Below are positions 27,952-39,172 of a stretch of 64,000 bases of DNA, one piece after another. Every line of letters begins with the position of its first letter. The first letter of the stretch is position 1. This stretch comes from Azoarcus sp. (GTDB lineage: Bacteria; Pseudomonadota; Gammaproteobacteria; Burkholderiales; Rhodocyclaceae), in assembly GCA_031285965.1 (NCBI GenBank), contig JAITVD010000002.1, positions 1 to 64,000 of the forward strand. The letters run 5' to 3'. The position numbers and the translations under genes were made by a program. The notes below the pieces were generated by a model. It made no database searches and was not told the origin of the DNA. It saw only the letters and a list, made by a program, of their open reading frames with translations.

Positions 27952-30228
27952 TTACTTCTCTAAACATCCCGCCTCGACGACGGTAAGCGCGGTGATGTTG
28001 ATAATCCTGCGCACCGTGGCGGAAGGCGTTAGCACATGCACGGGCTTGGCCGCGCCAAGCAAAATCGGCCCGACCGTCACCCCGCCGCTGGAGGCGATTT
28101 TCAGCAGGTTGAAAGCGATATTGGCCGCATCCAGCGTTGGAAAAACCAGCAGGTTGGCTTCTTCTTTCAGGCGCGAATTTGGAAAAACGTACTGCCGCAG
28201 ACGGGCATCGAGCGCCGCGTCGCCGTGCATTTCGCCTTCAACTTCCAGCTCGGGGGAACGTTCCCGCAGCAGGCGCAGCGCGGCACGCATTTTCACGGCG
28301 GTCGGCGTGTCGGCGGAGCCAAACGAAGAATGCGACAGCAGCGCCACTTTTGGCTCAACGCCGAAACGCTGCATCTCCTCTGCGGCCAGCAGGGTCATTT
28401 CGACGATTTGCTCGGGTGTCGGGTCGTAATTGACGTTGGTATCGGTCAGAAACAGCGTCCGCCCCGACGTGTTCAGCACATTGACCGTGTAGTAGTGGTT
28501 AACGCCGGGGCGGCGGCCCACTGCGGCCTCGATGCTCGCCATATGGGCGCGGTGCGCCCCCCTCGTCCCGCAGACAAGCCCGTCCCCATAGCCCAGCGCC
28601 AGCAGCAAAGCGCCCGCCAAGGTCGTGCTGCGGCGCACACGGTTCCGCGCCTCGTCCTCTGTGACGCCCTTGCGCTGCATCAGATCGTAGTAATGCTTCC
28701 ACATCTCCTCGAAATGCGGGTTATACGCAGGGTCGATTAGCTCGAAGTTCAGCCCCGCGTTCATGCGCAGCCCCAGCCTGTCGATAGTTCCGATGATGGA
28801 TTCCGTGCTACCAATGAGAATCGGCCAAGCCATGCCTTCGTCGATTACGCCGCGCACCGCCCTGAGCACCCGCTCCGATTCGCCCTCGGCGAAGATGATG
28901 CGCTGCGGCATGCTGCGCGCGGCGGCAAAAACGGGCTTCATCAGAAGCCCCGAATGCCAGACGAGATTGTTGAGCTGGGTGCGGTAAGCGTCCCAATCGC
29001 TGATATGGCGCGTCGCCACTCCCGAGGCAATGGCGGCCTCCGCCACCGCCGGAGCAATCTTGACGATGAGCCGAGGGTCGAAGGGGCGCGGAATGATGTA
29101 GTCCGCGCCAAAGTCGCTCACCTTCTCGCTATACGCCGCCGCGACGACTTCGCTTTGCTCGGCGCGCGCCAGATTGGCAATCGCCCGCACCGCCGCGAGC
29201 TTCATCTCGTCGGTGATGCTGGTCGCCCCCACATCGAGCGCCCCCCTAAAAATAAACGGGAAGCAGAGCACGTTATTGACCTGATTCGGAAAATCCGAGC
29301 GCCCCGTCGCGATGATGGCATCATCACGCACTTCGCGCACCTCGCCGGGCCAAATCTCCGGCGTGGGATTGGCAAGCGCCAGAATCAGCGGGCGAGCCGC
29401 CATTTTGGCGACCATCTCCGGTTTGAGCACGCCCCCTGCCGACAGCCCCAGAAAAACATCCGCGCCTTCGATGATTTCGCCAAGGCTGCGGGCATCGGTT
29501 TTCTTGGCGTAACGCGCCTTGACCGTGTCCATCAGCGCCGTGCGCCCTTCATAGACGACGCCCTCGATGTCCGTCACCCAGATGTTTTCCACAGGAATGC
29601 CGAGCATCACCAGCAAGTCAAGGCAAGCCAGCGCCGCCGCGCCCGCGCCCGAAGTCACGAGCTTGATTTCTTTCAGGTTCTTGCCCTGTATTTGCAGCCC
29701 GTTCAGGATGGCCGCGCCAACCACGATGGCCGTGCCGTGCTGGTCATCGTGAAAGACCGGAATTTTCATGCGGCGGCGCAGCTTCTGCTCGATATAGAAG
29801 CATTCGGGCGCTTTGATGTCTTCCAGATTGATGCCGCCGAACGTCGGCTCCAGCGCGGCAATCATGTCGACCAAGCGGTCGGGGTCAGTTTCGTTGATTT
29901 CAATATCGAACACGTCAATATCGGCGAATTTCTTGAACAGCACCCCTTTGCCTTCCATCACCGGCTTGGCGGCCAACGCGCCGATGTTGCCCAGCCCGAG
30001 CACCGCCGTGCCGTTGGTGATAACGCCAATCAGGTTGGCGCGCGCAGTCAGGTTCGCCGCCTCGCGCGGGTCGGCTACGATGGCATCGCACGCCGCTCCC
30101 ACGCCGGGCGAATAAGCGAGCGAAAGGTCCCGCTGGTTGGTCAGCGCCTTGATGGGCGTCACCGCAATTTTCCCGGGCCGGGGATGGCGGTGATAGTCGA
30201 GCGCCGCAGCGCGTATTAAGTTATCCAT
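27952..30228 (-). CDS. maeB: NADP-dependent malic enzyme with phosphotransacetylase-like C-terminal domain
   Basis: [26 protein letters not shown]-terminal PTA-like domain. Confidence 0.94.
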   Translation of the reverse strand: MDNLIRAAALDYHRHPRPGKIAVTPIKALTNQRDLSLAYSPGVGAACDAIVADPREAANLTARANLIGVITNGTAVLGLGNIGALAAKPVMEGKGVLFKKFADIDVFDIEINETDPDRLVDMIAALEPTFGGINLEDIKAPECFYIEQKLRRRMKIPVFHDDQHGTAIVVGAAILNGLQIQGKNLKEIKLVTSGAGAAALACLDLLVMLGIPVENIWVTDIEGVVYEGRTALMDTVKARYAKKTDARSLGEIIEGADVFLGLSAGGVLKPEMVAKMAARPLILALANPTPEIWPGEVREVRDDAIIATGRSDFPNQVNNVLCFPFIFRGALDVGATSITDEMKLAAVRAIANLARAEQSEVVAAAYSEKVSDFGADYIIPRPFDPRLIVKIAPAVAEAAIASGVATRHISDWDAYRTQLNNLVWHSGLLMKPVFAAARSMPQRIIFAEGESERVLRAVRGVIDEGMAWPILIGSTESIIGTIDRLGLRMNAGLNFELIDPAYNPHFEEMWKHYYDLMQRKGVTEDEARNRVRRSTTLAGALLLALGYGDGLVCGTRGAHRAHMASIEAAVGRRPGVNHYYTVNVLNTSGRTLFLTDTNVNYDPTPEQIVEMTLLAAEEMQRFGVEPKVALLSHSSFGSADTPTAVKMRAALRLLRERSPELEVEGEMHGDAALDARLRQYVFPNSRLKEEANLLVFPTLDAANIAFNLLKIASSGGVTVGPILLGAAKPVHVLTPSATVRRIINITALTVVEAGCLEK

Positions 30229-30236
30229 GATGTTCT

Positions 30237-30791
30237 CTAGCCCTCGTTTTTTGGAAATGATAGCCGCGCCCAGTCAAAAAACGGCCCCGGATCCGTTTTG
30301 CGCCCCGGCGCAATGTCCGAATGCCCAGCGATGTCGCACCCCGGATACAGCAGGCGCAAGCGCCGCAGCAAAGCATCCAGTGCAACATACTGGCGTTCAT
30401 CGAAAGGCAGCGTGTCGCAGCCTTCCAGTTCTATCCCGATGGAAAAATCGTTGCAGCATTCCCTGCCCCGCCATGCCGATGCCCCGGCATGCCAAGCGCG
30501 GCAGCCCGTCGGCACAAATTGAATCAGTTCGCCATCGCGGCGGATGAAAAAATGCGACGACACCCGCAGATGATGAATTTCCGCGTAGTAGGGATGCGCG
30601 GCGGAGTCAAGCCGATTCGTGAAAAGCTCGAACACCCCGGAGCCGCCGAACTCATCCGGCGGCAAGCTGATGGCATGTATCACAATCAGGCTGACGCTCG
30701 CGCCCTCTGGGCGAGCATCGAAATTGGGCGACTCGATTTGCCTCGCGCCCGCCAGCCAGCCGCACGTTTCGCTTTCCTGTTCGTCCATCTT
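30237..30791 (-). CDS. ampD: 1,6-anhydro-N-acetylmuramyl-L-alanine amidase
   Basis: LIVIHAISLPP, HLRVSSHFFIRRDGELIQFVP, GHSDIAPGRKTDPGPFFDW. Confidence 0.92.
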   Translation of the reverse strand, partial: KMDEQESETCGWLAGARQIESPNFDARPEGASVSLIVIHAISLPPDEFGGSGVFELFTNRLDSAAHPYYAEIHHLRVSSHFFIRRDGELIQFVPTGCRAWHAGASAWRGRECCNDFSIGIELEGCDTLPFDERQYVALDALLRRLRLLYPGCDIAGHSDIAPGRKTDPGPFFDWARLSFPKNEG

Positions 30792-30793
30792 CG

Positions 30794-33700
30794 TCACCCC
30801 ACCCATTCCCGCGCATTCCTGAACATCCGCATCCACGGCGAGGCATCCGGGCTTTGGTCGCGCAGCCATTGGGGCGACCATGACATTTGGAGCGTACGGG
30901 CGGTTCGTTCGGGGTGCGGCATCATGATGGTGAAACGCCCGTCCGCCGTCGTGAAGCCAGTCGCCCCATCGGGAGAGCCGTTGGGGTTGGCGGGGTAGCT
31001 CTGCGCGGGTTCGCCCCGATTGTCGATGTGGCGCAGGGCGACGAGGGCGGCGCTTTGCGCGGCCTCATCCCGAAAAACGGCGCGGCCTTCGCCGTGGCTC
31101 ACGACGATGGGCACTCGGCTACCCGCCATGCCCGCCATGAGGATGGAAGGGCTGTCCCGCACTTCCGCCATCGTGAAACGCGCCTCAAACTGTTCGCTGC
31201 GGTTACGGTGGAAACGCGGCCAGTCCTGCGCGCCGGGAATGATAGGCGCAAGGTGCGCCATCATCTGGCAACCGTTACAGACCCCCAGCGCAAAAGTGTC
31301 GGCACGGGCGAAAAAAGCCTCAAACCGCTCGCGCAGCATCGGGTTGAAGAGGATGGATTTTGCCCAGCCCTGCCCCGCGCCGAGCACATCGCCAAAAGAG
31401 AAGCCGCCGCAAGCGGCAAGCCCCTTGAATTGCGCAAGCTCGATGCGCCCCGATTGCAGGTCGGACATGTGCACATCGACGGTGTCAAATTCCGCATGCG
31501 TAAAAGCCGCTGCCATTTCAAGCTGCGAGTTCACGCCCTGTTCGCGCAGAATGGCGATTTTGGGGCGCATGCCCGTGGCGATGAAGGGGGCGGCAATATC
31601 TTCGCAAACGTCGAACGTGAGGCTCACGGAAAGGCCGGGGTCGTCCGCGTCCGCAAGCGAGTTGAACTCTTCTTGGACGCACTGTGGGTCATCGCGCAAG
31701 CGGGCAATCTGATAGCCCGTTTCCGACCAAACGCGCAGCCAGTCCGTTCGCGGCGCGGAAAGCACGAGGCGGGCGTTGCGGCGGAAACGGATTTCGTCCT
31801 TGTCGTTGGGTTCCCCGATGAAGTGATAGTCCAGCCCCGCCCCGTTCAGGACAGCGCCCACCGCAGCGCGGTCGCGCCGACGAATCTGCACGACAGCGCC
31901 CGCTTCTTCGGCAAAGAGCGCCCCAAACAGGCGGTCGTCGAAACGGCCTTTAAGCAGTTCCGGGTTTTTGTCCAGCCCGTCGGCATCGTTCATCTGGTTG
32001 TCGTAGCAAACGGTGTCGAGCACCAGCGACAAGCCGCAACGGCTGGCAAAAGCCATTTCGCAGAGGGTGGCAAAGAGGCCGCCGTCGCTGCGGTCGTGGT
32101 AGGCAAGGATGAGGCCGTCGCGGGAAAGCTGGCGAATCGCGCCGAAAAAGGCGGCAAGCTCTTCCGGGGCAACGTCGGGCGCGTGCTCGCCAACGGTGTC
32201 ATAGACCTGCGCGAGCACGGAGCCGCCCAAGCGGTGCGCCCCGCGCCCCAAGTCGATGAGGAGCAGTTCGGTCTCCTCGCCTTCCGGGAACTGAAGCTGC
32301 GGCGTCAGGGTGCGGCGGATGTCCGCCACGGGCGCAAAAGCGGTAACGATGAGGGAAACCGGGGCGATGACCTGTTTTTCTTCCTCCGCGTCGTTCCACG
32401 CGGTGCGCATCGAAAGCGAATCCTTACCGACGGGAATCGACAGTCCGGCGGCGATACAGAATTCGGATACGGCTCGAACGGTATCGAAAAGCCGGGCATC
32501 CTCGCCCCGATGTCCCGCTGCCGCCATCCAGTTGGCGGAGAGCTTGACCTTGCCCAGCGCGTCGATGTCGGCGGCGGCGATGTTGGTCATCGCCTCAGCA
32601 ACGGCCATGCGCCCGGAAGCAGGCGCACTGACGCAGGCCAGCGGGGTGCGCTCGCCCATGGCGAAGGCTTCGCCCTGCATTCCGGTAAATGAGGCGGCAG
32701 TCACAGCGGCATCCGCGACCGGAATTTGCCACGGCCCGACCATCTGGTCGCGCGCGGTCAGCCCGCCCACCGAGCGGTCGCCGATGGTGATGAGAAAACG
32801 CTTGCTTGCCACAGCGGGGTTGCGCAGCACACGAAGCGCCGCGTCGGCCAAGTCAAGCTCGGTCACTTCAAAGGGCGGCAGGTGCGTGGCGCGGCGCGAC
32901 ACGTTGCGGGTCATCTTCGGAGGCTTGCCGAGCAGGACGGTCATTTCCATATCGACGGGCGCGTCGCCAAAGTGGCGGTCATTGACCACCAGCCGCCCGT
33001 CATCGCTCGCCGTGCCAAGGACGGCAAACGGGCAGCGTTCGCGGGCGCAAATGGCGGAAAACGCGCCGAGGTCGTCGGGGGAAACCGCCAGAACGTAGCG
33101 TTCCTGCGATTCATTGCTCCAAATCTCCCGTGGGCTCATGCCGGGTTCTTCAATCTTGATTTCGCGCAGTTCAAAACGCGCCCCCAGCCCCGCGTGGTCG
33201 GCAAGTTCGGGCATGGCGTTGGACAGCCCGCCCGCGCCGACATCGTGGATGGCGATGATGGGATTGTCCGCGCCCCGCTGCCAGCAAGCGTCGATCACCT
33301 CTTGGCAGCGCCGCTGGATTTCGGGATTGCCGCGCTGCACGGAAGCAAAATCGAGGTCGGCGGCATTGGTTCCGGTCGCCATGCTCGACGCCGCGCCGCC
33401 GCCCAAACCAATCAGCATTCCGGGGCCGCCTAGCTGGATGAGCAAAGTCCCCGGCGGGAACGTGGGTTTTTGGGCTTGCCGCGCCTGAATGTTGCCGATG
33501 CCGCCCGCAATCATCACGGGCTTATGGTAGCCGCGCACTTCGCCCGAAACGTTCTGCTCAAAGGCGCGGAAATAGCCCGCCAGATTGGGTCGCCCAAATT
33601 CATTGTTGAACGCCGCCGCGCCCAGCGGGCCTTCAATCATGATGTCGAGCGCCGAGGCGATGCGCGCCGGCTTGCCGTAAGGTTTTTCCCACGGCTGGAC

Positions 33701-34726
33701 AAAGCCGGGGATGGCGAGGTTGGACACCGAGAACCCGGCCAGCCCCGCCTTGGGACGCGCCCCGCGCCCGGTTGCGCCTTCGTCGCGGATTTCCCCGCCC
33801 GCGCCGGTCGACGCGCCGGGGAACGGCGAGATGGCGGTCGGGTGGTTGTGCGTCTCCACCTTGGCGAGGATGTGCGCTGTCTCCCGATGAAAACGGAAAA
33901 CGCCTCCGGCATCCGGGTAAAGCCATTCGGCTTCAAAACCTTCGATGATCGAGGCATTGTCCGAGTACGCTACGACCGTGCCGCCGGGGTGCGCCTTGTG
34001 GGTATCGCGGATCATGGCAAAGAGCGATTTTTCCATCGGTCGCCCGTCGATGACCCAGTCGGCGTTGAAAATCTTGTGGCGGCAATGTTCGGAGTTGGCC
34101 TGCGCGAACATCGTCAGTTCCACATCCGTCGGATTGCGCCCTATGCGGATGAAATTTTCGACGAGGTAATCAATCTCATCGCCGGAAAGCGCCAGCCCCA
34201 GTTCCGCGTTGGCGGCATCGAGCGCCGCCCCGCCTCCGCCGATGACATCCACTGTGGTAAACGGCACGGGCGCGTAATGATGGAAAAGCGCCGCCGCGTC
34301 ATCGAACGTTGCCAGCACCGATTCGGTCATGCGGTCGTGCAGCGCGGCGGGCGCGGCATCAGGAGCGCGGGCGACATCAATGAAATACGCAGTGCCGCGC
34401 TCGATGCGCGTCACCTTGCCAAAACCGCACTGCCGCGCAATGTCCGTAGCTTTCGACGACCACGGCGAAATCGTGCCGAGCCGGGGAACAGCCAGCCGCA
34501 AAAAACCGGGGGGAAGTTCACCGTCCGGCACGCGGGCATCGAGCAATTCGCAGAGCCGCGCCAGTTCTTCGCCAGAAAGCGCATCGCTGGCTTCGATGAA
34601 ATACCAACTGTCCGCTGTCAGTCCGCAGGGTTCTTTTGCGTCCGGGGCGAGGCTGCGGGCAAGCCGTTCGAGCCGGGGGCGGGAAAACGCGGACGCGCCG
34701 CGAAGCTGGAGAATCGGTAGGGACAT
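30794..34726 (-). CDS. purL: Phosphoribosylformylglycinamidine synthase
   Basis: ~1310 aa; FGAM synthase motifs; GATase tail ([28 protein letters not shown]). Confidence 0.95.
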   Translation of the reverse strand: MSLPILQLRGASAFSRPRLERLARSLAPDAKEPCGLTADSWYFIEASDALSGEELARLCELLDARVPDGELPPGFLRLAVPRLGTISPWSSKATDIARQCGFGKVTRIERGTAYFIDVARAPDAAPAALHDRMTESVLATFDDAAALFHHYAPVPFTTVDVIGGGGAALDAANAELGLALSGDEIDYLVENFIRIGRNPTDVELTMFAQANSEHCRHKIFNADWVIDGRPMEKSLFAMIRDTHKAHPGGTVVAYSDNASIIEGFEAEWLYPDAGGVFRFHRETAHILAKVETHNHPTAISPFPGASTGAGGEIRDEGATGRGARPKAGLAGFSVSNLAIPGFVQPWEKPYGKPARIASALDIMIEGPLGAAAFNNEFGRPNLAGYFRAFEQNVSGEVRGYHKPVMIAGGIGNIQARQAQKPTFPPGTLLIQLGGPGMLIGLGGGAASSMATGTNAADLDFASVQRGNPEIQRRCQEVIDACWQRGADNPIIAIHDVGAGGLSNAMPELADHAGLGARFELREIKIEEPGMSPREIWSNESQERYVLAVSPDDLGAFSAICARERCPFAVLGTASDDGRLVVNDRHFGDAPVDMEMTVLLGKPPKMTRNVSRRATHLPPFEVTELDLADAALRVLRNPAVASKRFLITIGDRSVGGLTARDQMVGPWQIPVADAAVTAASFTGMQGEAFAMGERTPLACVSAPASGRMAVAEAMTNIAAADIDALGKVKLSANWMAAAGHRGEDARLFDTVRAVSEFCIAAGLSIPVGKDSLSMRTAWNDAEEEKQVIAPVSLIVTAFAPVADIRRTLTPQLQFPEGEETELLLIDLGRGAHRLGGSVLAQVYDTVGEHAPDVAPEELAAFFGAIRQLSRDGLILAYHDRSDGGLFATLCEMAFASRCGLSLVLDTVCYDNQMNDADGLDKNPELLKGRFDDRLFGALFAEEAGAVVQIRRRDRAAVGAVLNGAGLDYHFIGEPNDKDEIRFRRNARLVLSAPRTDWLRVWSETGYQIARLRDDPQCVQEEFNSLADADDPGLSVSLTFDVCEDIAAPFIATGMRPKIAILREQGVNSQLEMAAAFTHAEFDTVDVHMSDLQSGRIELAQFKGLAACGGFSFGDVLGAGQGWAKSILFNPMLRERFEAFFARADTFALGVCNGCQMMAHLAPIIPGAQDWPRFHRNRSEQFEARFTMAEVRDSPSILMAGMAGSRVPIVVSHGEGRAVFRDEAAQSAALVALRHIDNRGEPAQSYPANPNGSPDGATGFTTADGRFTIMMPHPERTARTLQMSWSPQWLRDQSPDASPWMRMFRNAREWVG

Positions 34727-35060
34727 GGCAGAGACGGGCAAAGCGGCAAAAGATGGGCGGGACTTGGGTCGCCCCGGAAACGGCGGGAAATTTTCCGCCG
34801 GGAAGTTTTGAATTATACGTGCCTCGCCGCTTCGCCTCGCCTGCCCAAATTCCGTTCGCCGTGTTTATCCCTTTTTTCCATAAAGGATAGATTCTGAAAA
34901 AAACCCCTTTTTTTATCTCTGTTTTTGACTTAACAGAGAAAACAGCGTGTCACTATCCGTATTAAACTACGGGTATACCTTTACAGCGAGCCGCGCAGCC
35001 CTGATGGCTCACATGGCACTGCATCATGAACGGGCAATCGGAACATAAAAGGAGGATGGG

Positions 35061-36707
35061 ATGGAACGCGAATCAATGGAGTTTGATGTCCTGATCGTTG
35101 GTGGCGGTCCGTCAGGCTTGGCGGCGGCGATTCGTCTCAAGCAGCTTGCCGCTGAGCGCAACCACGACATTTCAGTCTGCCTCATCGAAAAAGGCGCGGA
35201 AATTGGCGCGCACACAATGGCCGGAACGGTGCTTGACGTTAAGCCCCTCACGGAACTCATCCCCGACTGGAAAGAGCGCGGCGCGCCCATCAAGACCGCC
35301 GCAAAAGAAGACAAAGTTCTGTTCCTGACCGAAACCAAAGCGTATGCCTTTCCGCCCGCTTTCACGCCGGACTGTTTCCACAACCACGGAAACTACATCG
35401 TCCGCTTGGGCGAAGTCGTCAAATGGCTGGGCGAACAGGCCGAGGCGCTGGGCGTGGAAGTCTATCCGGGGTTCGCCGGGGCGGACGTGCTCTATGACGA
35501 AAACGGCGCGGTGAAAGGCGTTGTGACCGGCGACATGGGCGTGCTGCGCGACGGCTCGCAAGGGCCAAATTTCCAGCCCGGCATGGAACTGCTCGCCAAG
35601 TACACGTTTTTTGCTGAAGGATGCCGCGGCCACCTCGGCAAGCGCCTCGAAGCCCGCTACAGCTTGCGCGAAGGCGTCGATCCGCAGACCTACGGCCTTG
35701 GCGTCAAGGAAATCTGGGAAGTTCCCGGCAATCCCCATCACAGCCCCGGTCTGATTATCCATACGGCGGGCTGGCCGCTGACCAACGATGTTTACGGCGG
35801 CTCGTTCATGTACCACCTGGACGACAACCTCATCCAGACGGGCTTTGTCGTCGGCCTGAATTACGCCAATCCGTTCCTGTCGCCGTTCGAGGAAATGCAG
35901 CGTTACAAGACCCATCCCGAAGTTCGCAAATATCTGGAAGGAGGCAAGCGCATCGCCTACGGCGCGCGCACTATTGCCACCGGCAACCTTCAGAGCTTGC
36001 CTCGGCTGGTGTTCCCCGGCGGGGCGCTCATCGGCGATGACGCGGGCTTTCTCAACGCCGCGCGCGTCAAAGGCGCGCATGCCGCCATCAAGTCCGGTTC
36101 GCTGGCGGCGGATGCCGTGTTTGACGCCCTTGTCGCGGGTCGCCAGCGCGACACCCTCACCGCTTTCCCCATTGCGTTCCGCGAGTCGTGGCTCTACGCC
36201 GAACTGCACAAAACGCGCAACTTCAAGCCGCTGATGAAAAAATCCTTCTGGATCGGCTCCACCCTCTTTGGCATGGATCAGAAAGTATTCTTCGGCAAAG
36301 CGCCGTGGACGTTGAGCAACCACTGCGACTACGACAAGCTCAAGCCCGCCGCCGAATGCCAGAAAATTGACTATCCCAAGCCCGACGGGGTGCTGACGTT
36401 CGACCGCCTGTCCTCGGTCTATCTCTCCAACGCCAACCACGCCGAGGACCAGCCCTGCCACTTGCGCCTCAATAATCCCGAAGTCGCCATCTCCGTCAAT
36501 CTGGAAGTCTACGATTCGCCCGAGCAGCGTTACTGTCCGGCAGGCGTATATGAAATCGTGAACGACGGCGAAAACGGCAAGCCCCGGCTCCAAATCAACG
36601 CCCAGAATTGCCTGCACTGCAAAACGTGCGACATCAAAGACCCAACGCAGAACATCGACTGGGTTACGCCGCAGGGCGGCGAAGGGCCGATCTATCAGGG
36701 ATTGTGA
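35061..36707 (+). CDS. Electron transfer flavoprotein-ubiquinone oxidoreductase
   Basis: FDVLIVGGGPSGLAAAIRL; C-terminal CLHCKTCDIKDPTQNIDWV Fe-S motif. Confidence 0.94.
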   Translation: MERESMEFDVLIVGGGPSGLAAAIRLKQLAAERNHDISVCLIEKGAEIGAHTMAGTVLDVKPLTELIPDWKERGAPIKTAAKEDKVLFLTETKAYAFPPAFTPDCFHNHGNYIVRLGEVVKWLGEQAEALGVEVYPGFAGADVLYDENGAVKGVVTGDMGVLRDGSQGPNFQPGMELLAKYTFFAEGCRGHLGKRLEARYSLREGVDPQTYGLGVKEIWEVPGNPHHSPGLIIHTAGWPLTNDVYGGSFMYHLDDNLIQTGFVVGLNYANPFLSPFEEMQRYKTHPEVRKYLEGGKRIAYGARTIATGNLQSLPRLVFPGGALIGDDAGFLNAARVKGAHAAIKSGSLAADAVFDALVAGRQRDTLTAFPIAFRESWLYAELHKTRNFKPLMKKSFWIGSTLFGMDQKVFFGKAPWTLSNHCDYDKLKPAAECQKIDYPKPDGVLTFDRLSSVYLSNANHAEDQPCHLRLNNPEVAISVNLEVYDSPEQRYCPAGVYEIVNDGENGKPRLQINAQNCLHCKTCDIKDPTQNIDWVTPQGGEGPIYQGL

Positions 36708-36726
36708 AAACGGCTTGTTTTGCCAT

Positions 36727-37014
36727 TCACGCGATGCCGCCTTCGGGCGGCATCTTTTTTTCTTTGGCAGGCGCGTAGCCAGAACGCAGCACCGCGATGG
36801 CGGCCTGAAAGGCTTCCTTGACCTGCGCTTCGTCGCAGCCCATCAATACCGCGTCTTCCAGCGCGTCCTGCGCGTATCGGCGCAGTTCTTCCATGTTCTC
36901 TTGCATGATTTTCAGTTTTTCGGTGCAGGAAATCACGCTGCCGTCCGGCGCGCGCCACGGATTTTGCGGCGTGCCGTAAGGGGCGGAAGAAGATGCGGGG
37001 CGCTTGGTGCTCAT
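36727..37014 (-). CDS. Small conserved hypothetical protein
   Basis: 95-aa ORF convergent with ETF-QO; 3' codons lie in the terminator hairpin. Confidence 0.5.
   Translation of the reverse strand: MSTKRPASSSAPYGTPQNPWRAPDGSVISCTEKLKIMQENMEELRRYAQDALEDAVLMGCDEAQVKEAFQAAIAVLRSGYAPAKEKKMPPEGGIA
36733..36761 (+). terminator. Rho-independent terminator of ETF-QO
   Basis: GATGCCGCC-TTCG-GGCGGCATC-TTTTTTT. Confidence 0.85.
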
Positions 37015-37160
37015 GGCGGCGGGATTCTAACGCGCTTCACGCGGCGTCGCCATGCGTGATTCGGGCACGCGCCGCCGCCCTGACGGCGAAATTTGCCGCT
37101 TTCCCTGCTGGCAAGGTTCTTGCAATGCTGAAGCAGGAACGTTTTTTTCGGGGAAACATC

Positions 37161-39143
37161 ATGGCCGGTTTGCTCAATATTGGATTGTCAGGCGTTAATG
37201 CCGCGCAGGGACACCTGATTACCACCAGCCACAACATCGCCAATGAAGATACGCCCGGCTATCACCGCCAGCGCGTCATCCAGGCCGCGCAAGCGCCGTA
37301 TTTTTCCGGCGTGGGCTTTTTCGGGACAGGCACGAAGATGGCGGCTGTAACCCGCGTCTACGACCAGTTTCTTGAAAATCAGGTCTTGAGCACGAATACG
37401 CGCCGGACGGAGTACTCGGCTTACGCCTCGCAAATCAGGCAAATCGACAACATGCTCGCCGATTCAAGCGCCGGGCTTTCCCCGGCAATGGACGCATTTT
37501 TTGCCGGACTGCGGGAAGTTGCCGCCGACCCGACGGGTTTGCCTGCGCGTCAGTCTTTGCTCTCTTCCGCGCAATCGCTGGTTGGGCGCTTTCATTCGCT
37601 GGACGAGCGCCTGACCGAAATCCGCGAAGGCGTGGAATACGACATCCGCGCCGCCGTCGACAAAATCAACACGCTGGCCAGCGGCATTGCCGAACTCAAC
37701 CAGCGCATCGTGGTGGCGCAAGCGGCAGGTTCCAACAAACCTGCCAATGACTTGCAGGACCAACGCTGGCAACTGGTGAGCGAACTCAACGAAATCATCC
37801 AGGTATCGACCAAAGAACAATCCGACGGCACGCTGTCCGTGTTCATCTGCTCCGGGCAAAGCCTGGTGCAAAGCAACCAAGCGTCGAAGCTGGGGGCGAT
37901 ACAGGGAAAGAACGACCCGCAACGCTACGACGTAGCCATCATCCCGCGCAATGGTTCGCCCATCCGAATTCCCGAGCGCCTGATTAACGGCGGCGAGCTT
38001 GCGGGGCTGATCGCCTTCCGCCGCGAATCGCTCGACAGCACGCAAAATCGCCTCGGTATGATTGCGGCGTCGGTAGCGTCCGCCATCAACAACCAGCAAA
38101 AACTCGGCATCGATCTGGGCGGGGCAATCGGGCTGGACATGTTCAGCTTGCCCGACATTCACGTCATGCCCAGCGGCGCGGCGGCGGTGAGCTTCGATTT
38201 CGATACCAACGATACCGCCGACGACATATCGAACCTCGGCCTTCTGACCGACGCGGATTACGAACTCACATATGACGGCACAGACTACATCATCACCAAC
38301 CTGAGCACGAAAGCCCAAAAAACGCTGACATCGCCGATAGATACGTTTGAAGGTTTGAGCATCGACCTGAGCGGCTCCGCGCTCGTAGCGGGAGAAAGCG
38401 CCCTTATACAGCCGACCCGCTTCATGGCACGCGATATTGCGATGGCCATCACCGACCCGCGCGAGATTGCCGCAGGCTGCCCGGTCATCAGCACTGTGCC
38501 GACGACCAACAGCGGAACGGGCAAAGTGTCGGGCATCGTGATGAACGACGTGGGCGGGCCGGGAACGCCGGGTGCGACGCTCCTCACCGGATGGAATCTG
38601 AAAGCGAGCTATAGCGGCGGAACCCTGACGCTGACCAGTTCCGGCGGCGCAGCGATTTCTCCCGCGACATTGACTTTCAACCCGGCGACCGATTCTTCCG
38701 GCAAGACATTTACCGTGACCGACGCAAGCGGATTCGAGTTCGAGTTTACTTTCTCCGGCACGCCCCAAGATGGCGACACTTTCGACCTGCATCGCACGGA
38801 AGCGGGCGTTGCCGACAACCGCAACACGAACTTGCTCGCCGCGCTGCAAACTTCCAAGTTGCTGTTCAGCAACAGCGCGGGCGAACCCACTGCCACGATG
38901 GACAGCGCGTATTCGCAACTGGTGAATAAGGTTGGCAACAAGACCCACGAAGCCCAGACCAACGAGGCAACCCAGGCCACGCTTTATGGGCAGGCATGTG
39001 AGGCGCGTGACGCGCTTTCCGCCGTCAATCTTGATGAAGAAGCCGCCAATCTCATCCGTTACCAACAAGCGTACCAAGCATCGGGCCGGGTAATGTCCGT
39101 CGCGCAACGCCTGTTCGATGAAATTATTTCTATCGTGCGCTAG
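37161..39143 (+). CDS. flgK: Flagellar hook-associated protein 1
   Basis: MAGLLNIGLSGVNAAQGHLITTSHNIANEDTPGYHRQ; C-terminal VNLDEEAANLIRYQQAYQASGRV. Confidence 0.95.
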   Translation: MAGLLNIGLSGVNAAQGHLITTSHNIANEDTPGYHRQRVIQAAQAPYFSGVGFFGTGTKMAAVTRVYDQFLENQVLSTNTRRTEYSAYASQIRQIDNMLADSSAGLSPAMDAFFAGLREVAADPTGLPARQSLLSSAQSLVGRFHSLDERLTEIREGVEYDIRAAVDKINTLASGIAELNQRIVVAQAAGSNKPANDLQDQRWQLVSELNEIIQVSTKEQSDGTLSVFICSGQSLVQSNQASKLGAIQGKNDPQRYDVAIIPRNGSPIRIPERLINGGELAGLIAFRRESLDSTQNRLGMIAASVASAINNQQKLGIDLGGAIGLDMFSLPDIHVMPSGAAAVSFDFDTNDTADDISNLGLLTDADYELTYDGTDYIITNLSTKAQKTLTSPIDTFEGLSIDLSGSALVAGESALIQPTRFMARDIAMAITDPREIAAGCPVISTVPTTNSGTGKVSGIVMNDVGGPGTPGATLLTGWNLKASYSGGTLTLTSSGGAAISPATLTFNPATDSSGKTFTVTDASGFEFEFTFSGTPQDGDTFDLHRTEAGVADNRNTNLLAALQTSKLLFSNSAGEPTATMDSAYSQLVNKVGNKTHEAQTNEATQATLYGQACEARDALSAVNLDEEAANLIRYQQAYQASGRVMSVAQRLFDEIISIVR

Positions 39144-39172
39144 TTAATTAGGTAAGAGAAAAGGAGACAGCC

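Noticed and set aside
28954-30219. 421-aa plus-strand ORF opposite maeB
   Set aside because: Shadow ORF.
30887-32692. 601-aa plus-strand ORF opposite purL
   Set aside because: Shadow ORF with low-complexity His/Arg/Ala/Glu composition typical of antisense frames.
35172-36617. 481-aa minus-strand ORF opposite ETF-QO
   Set aside because: Shadow ORF.
37464-39107. 547-aa minus-strand ORF opposite flgK
   Set aside because: Shadow ORF; flgK is clear on the plus strand.
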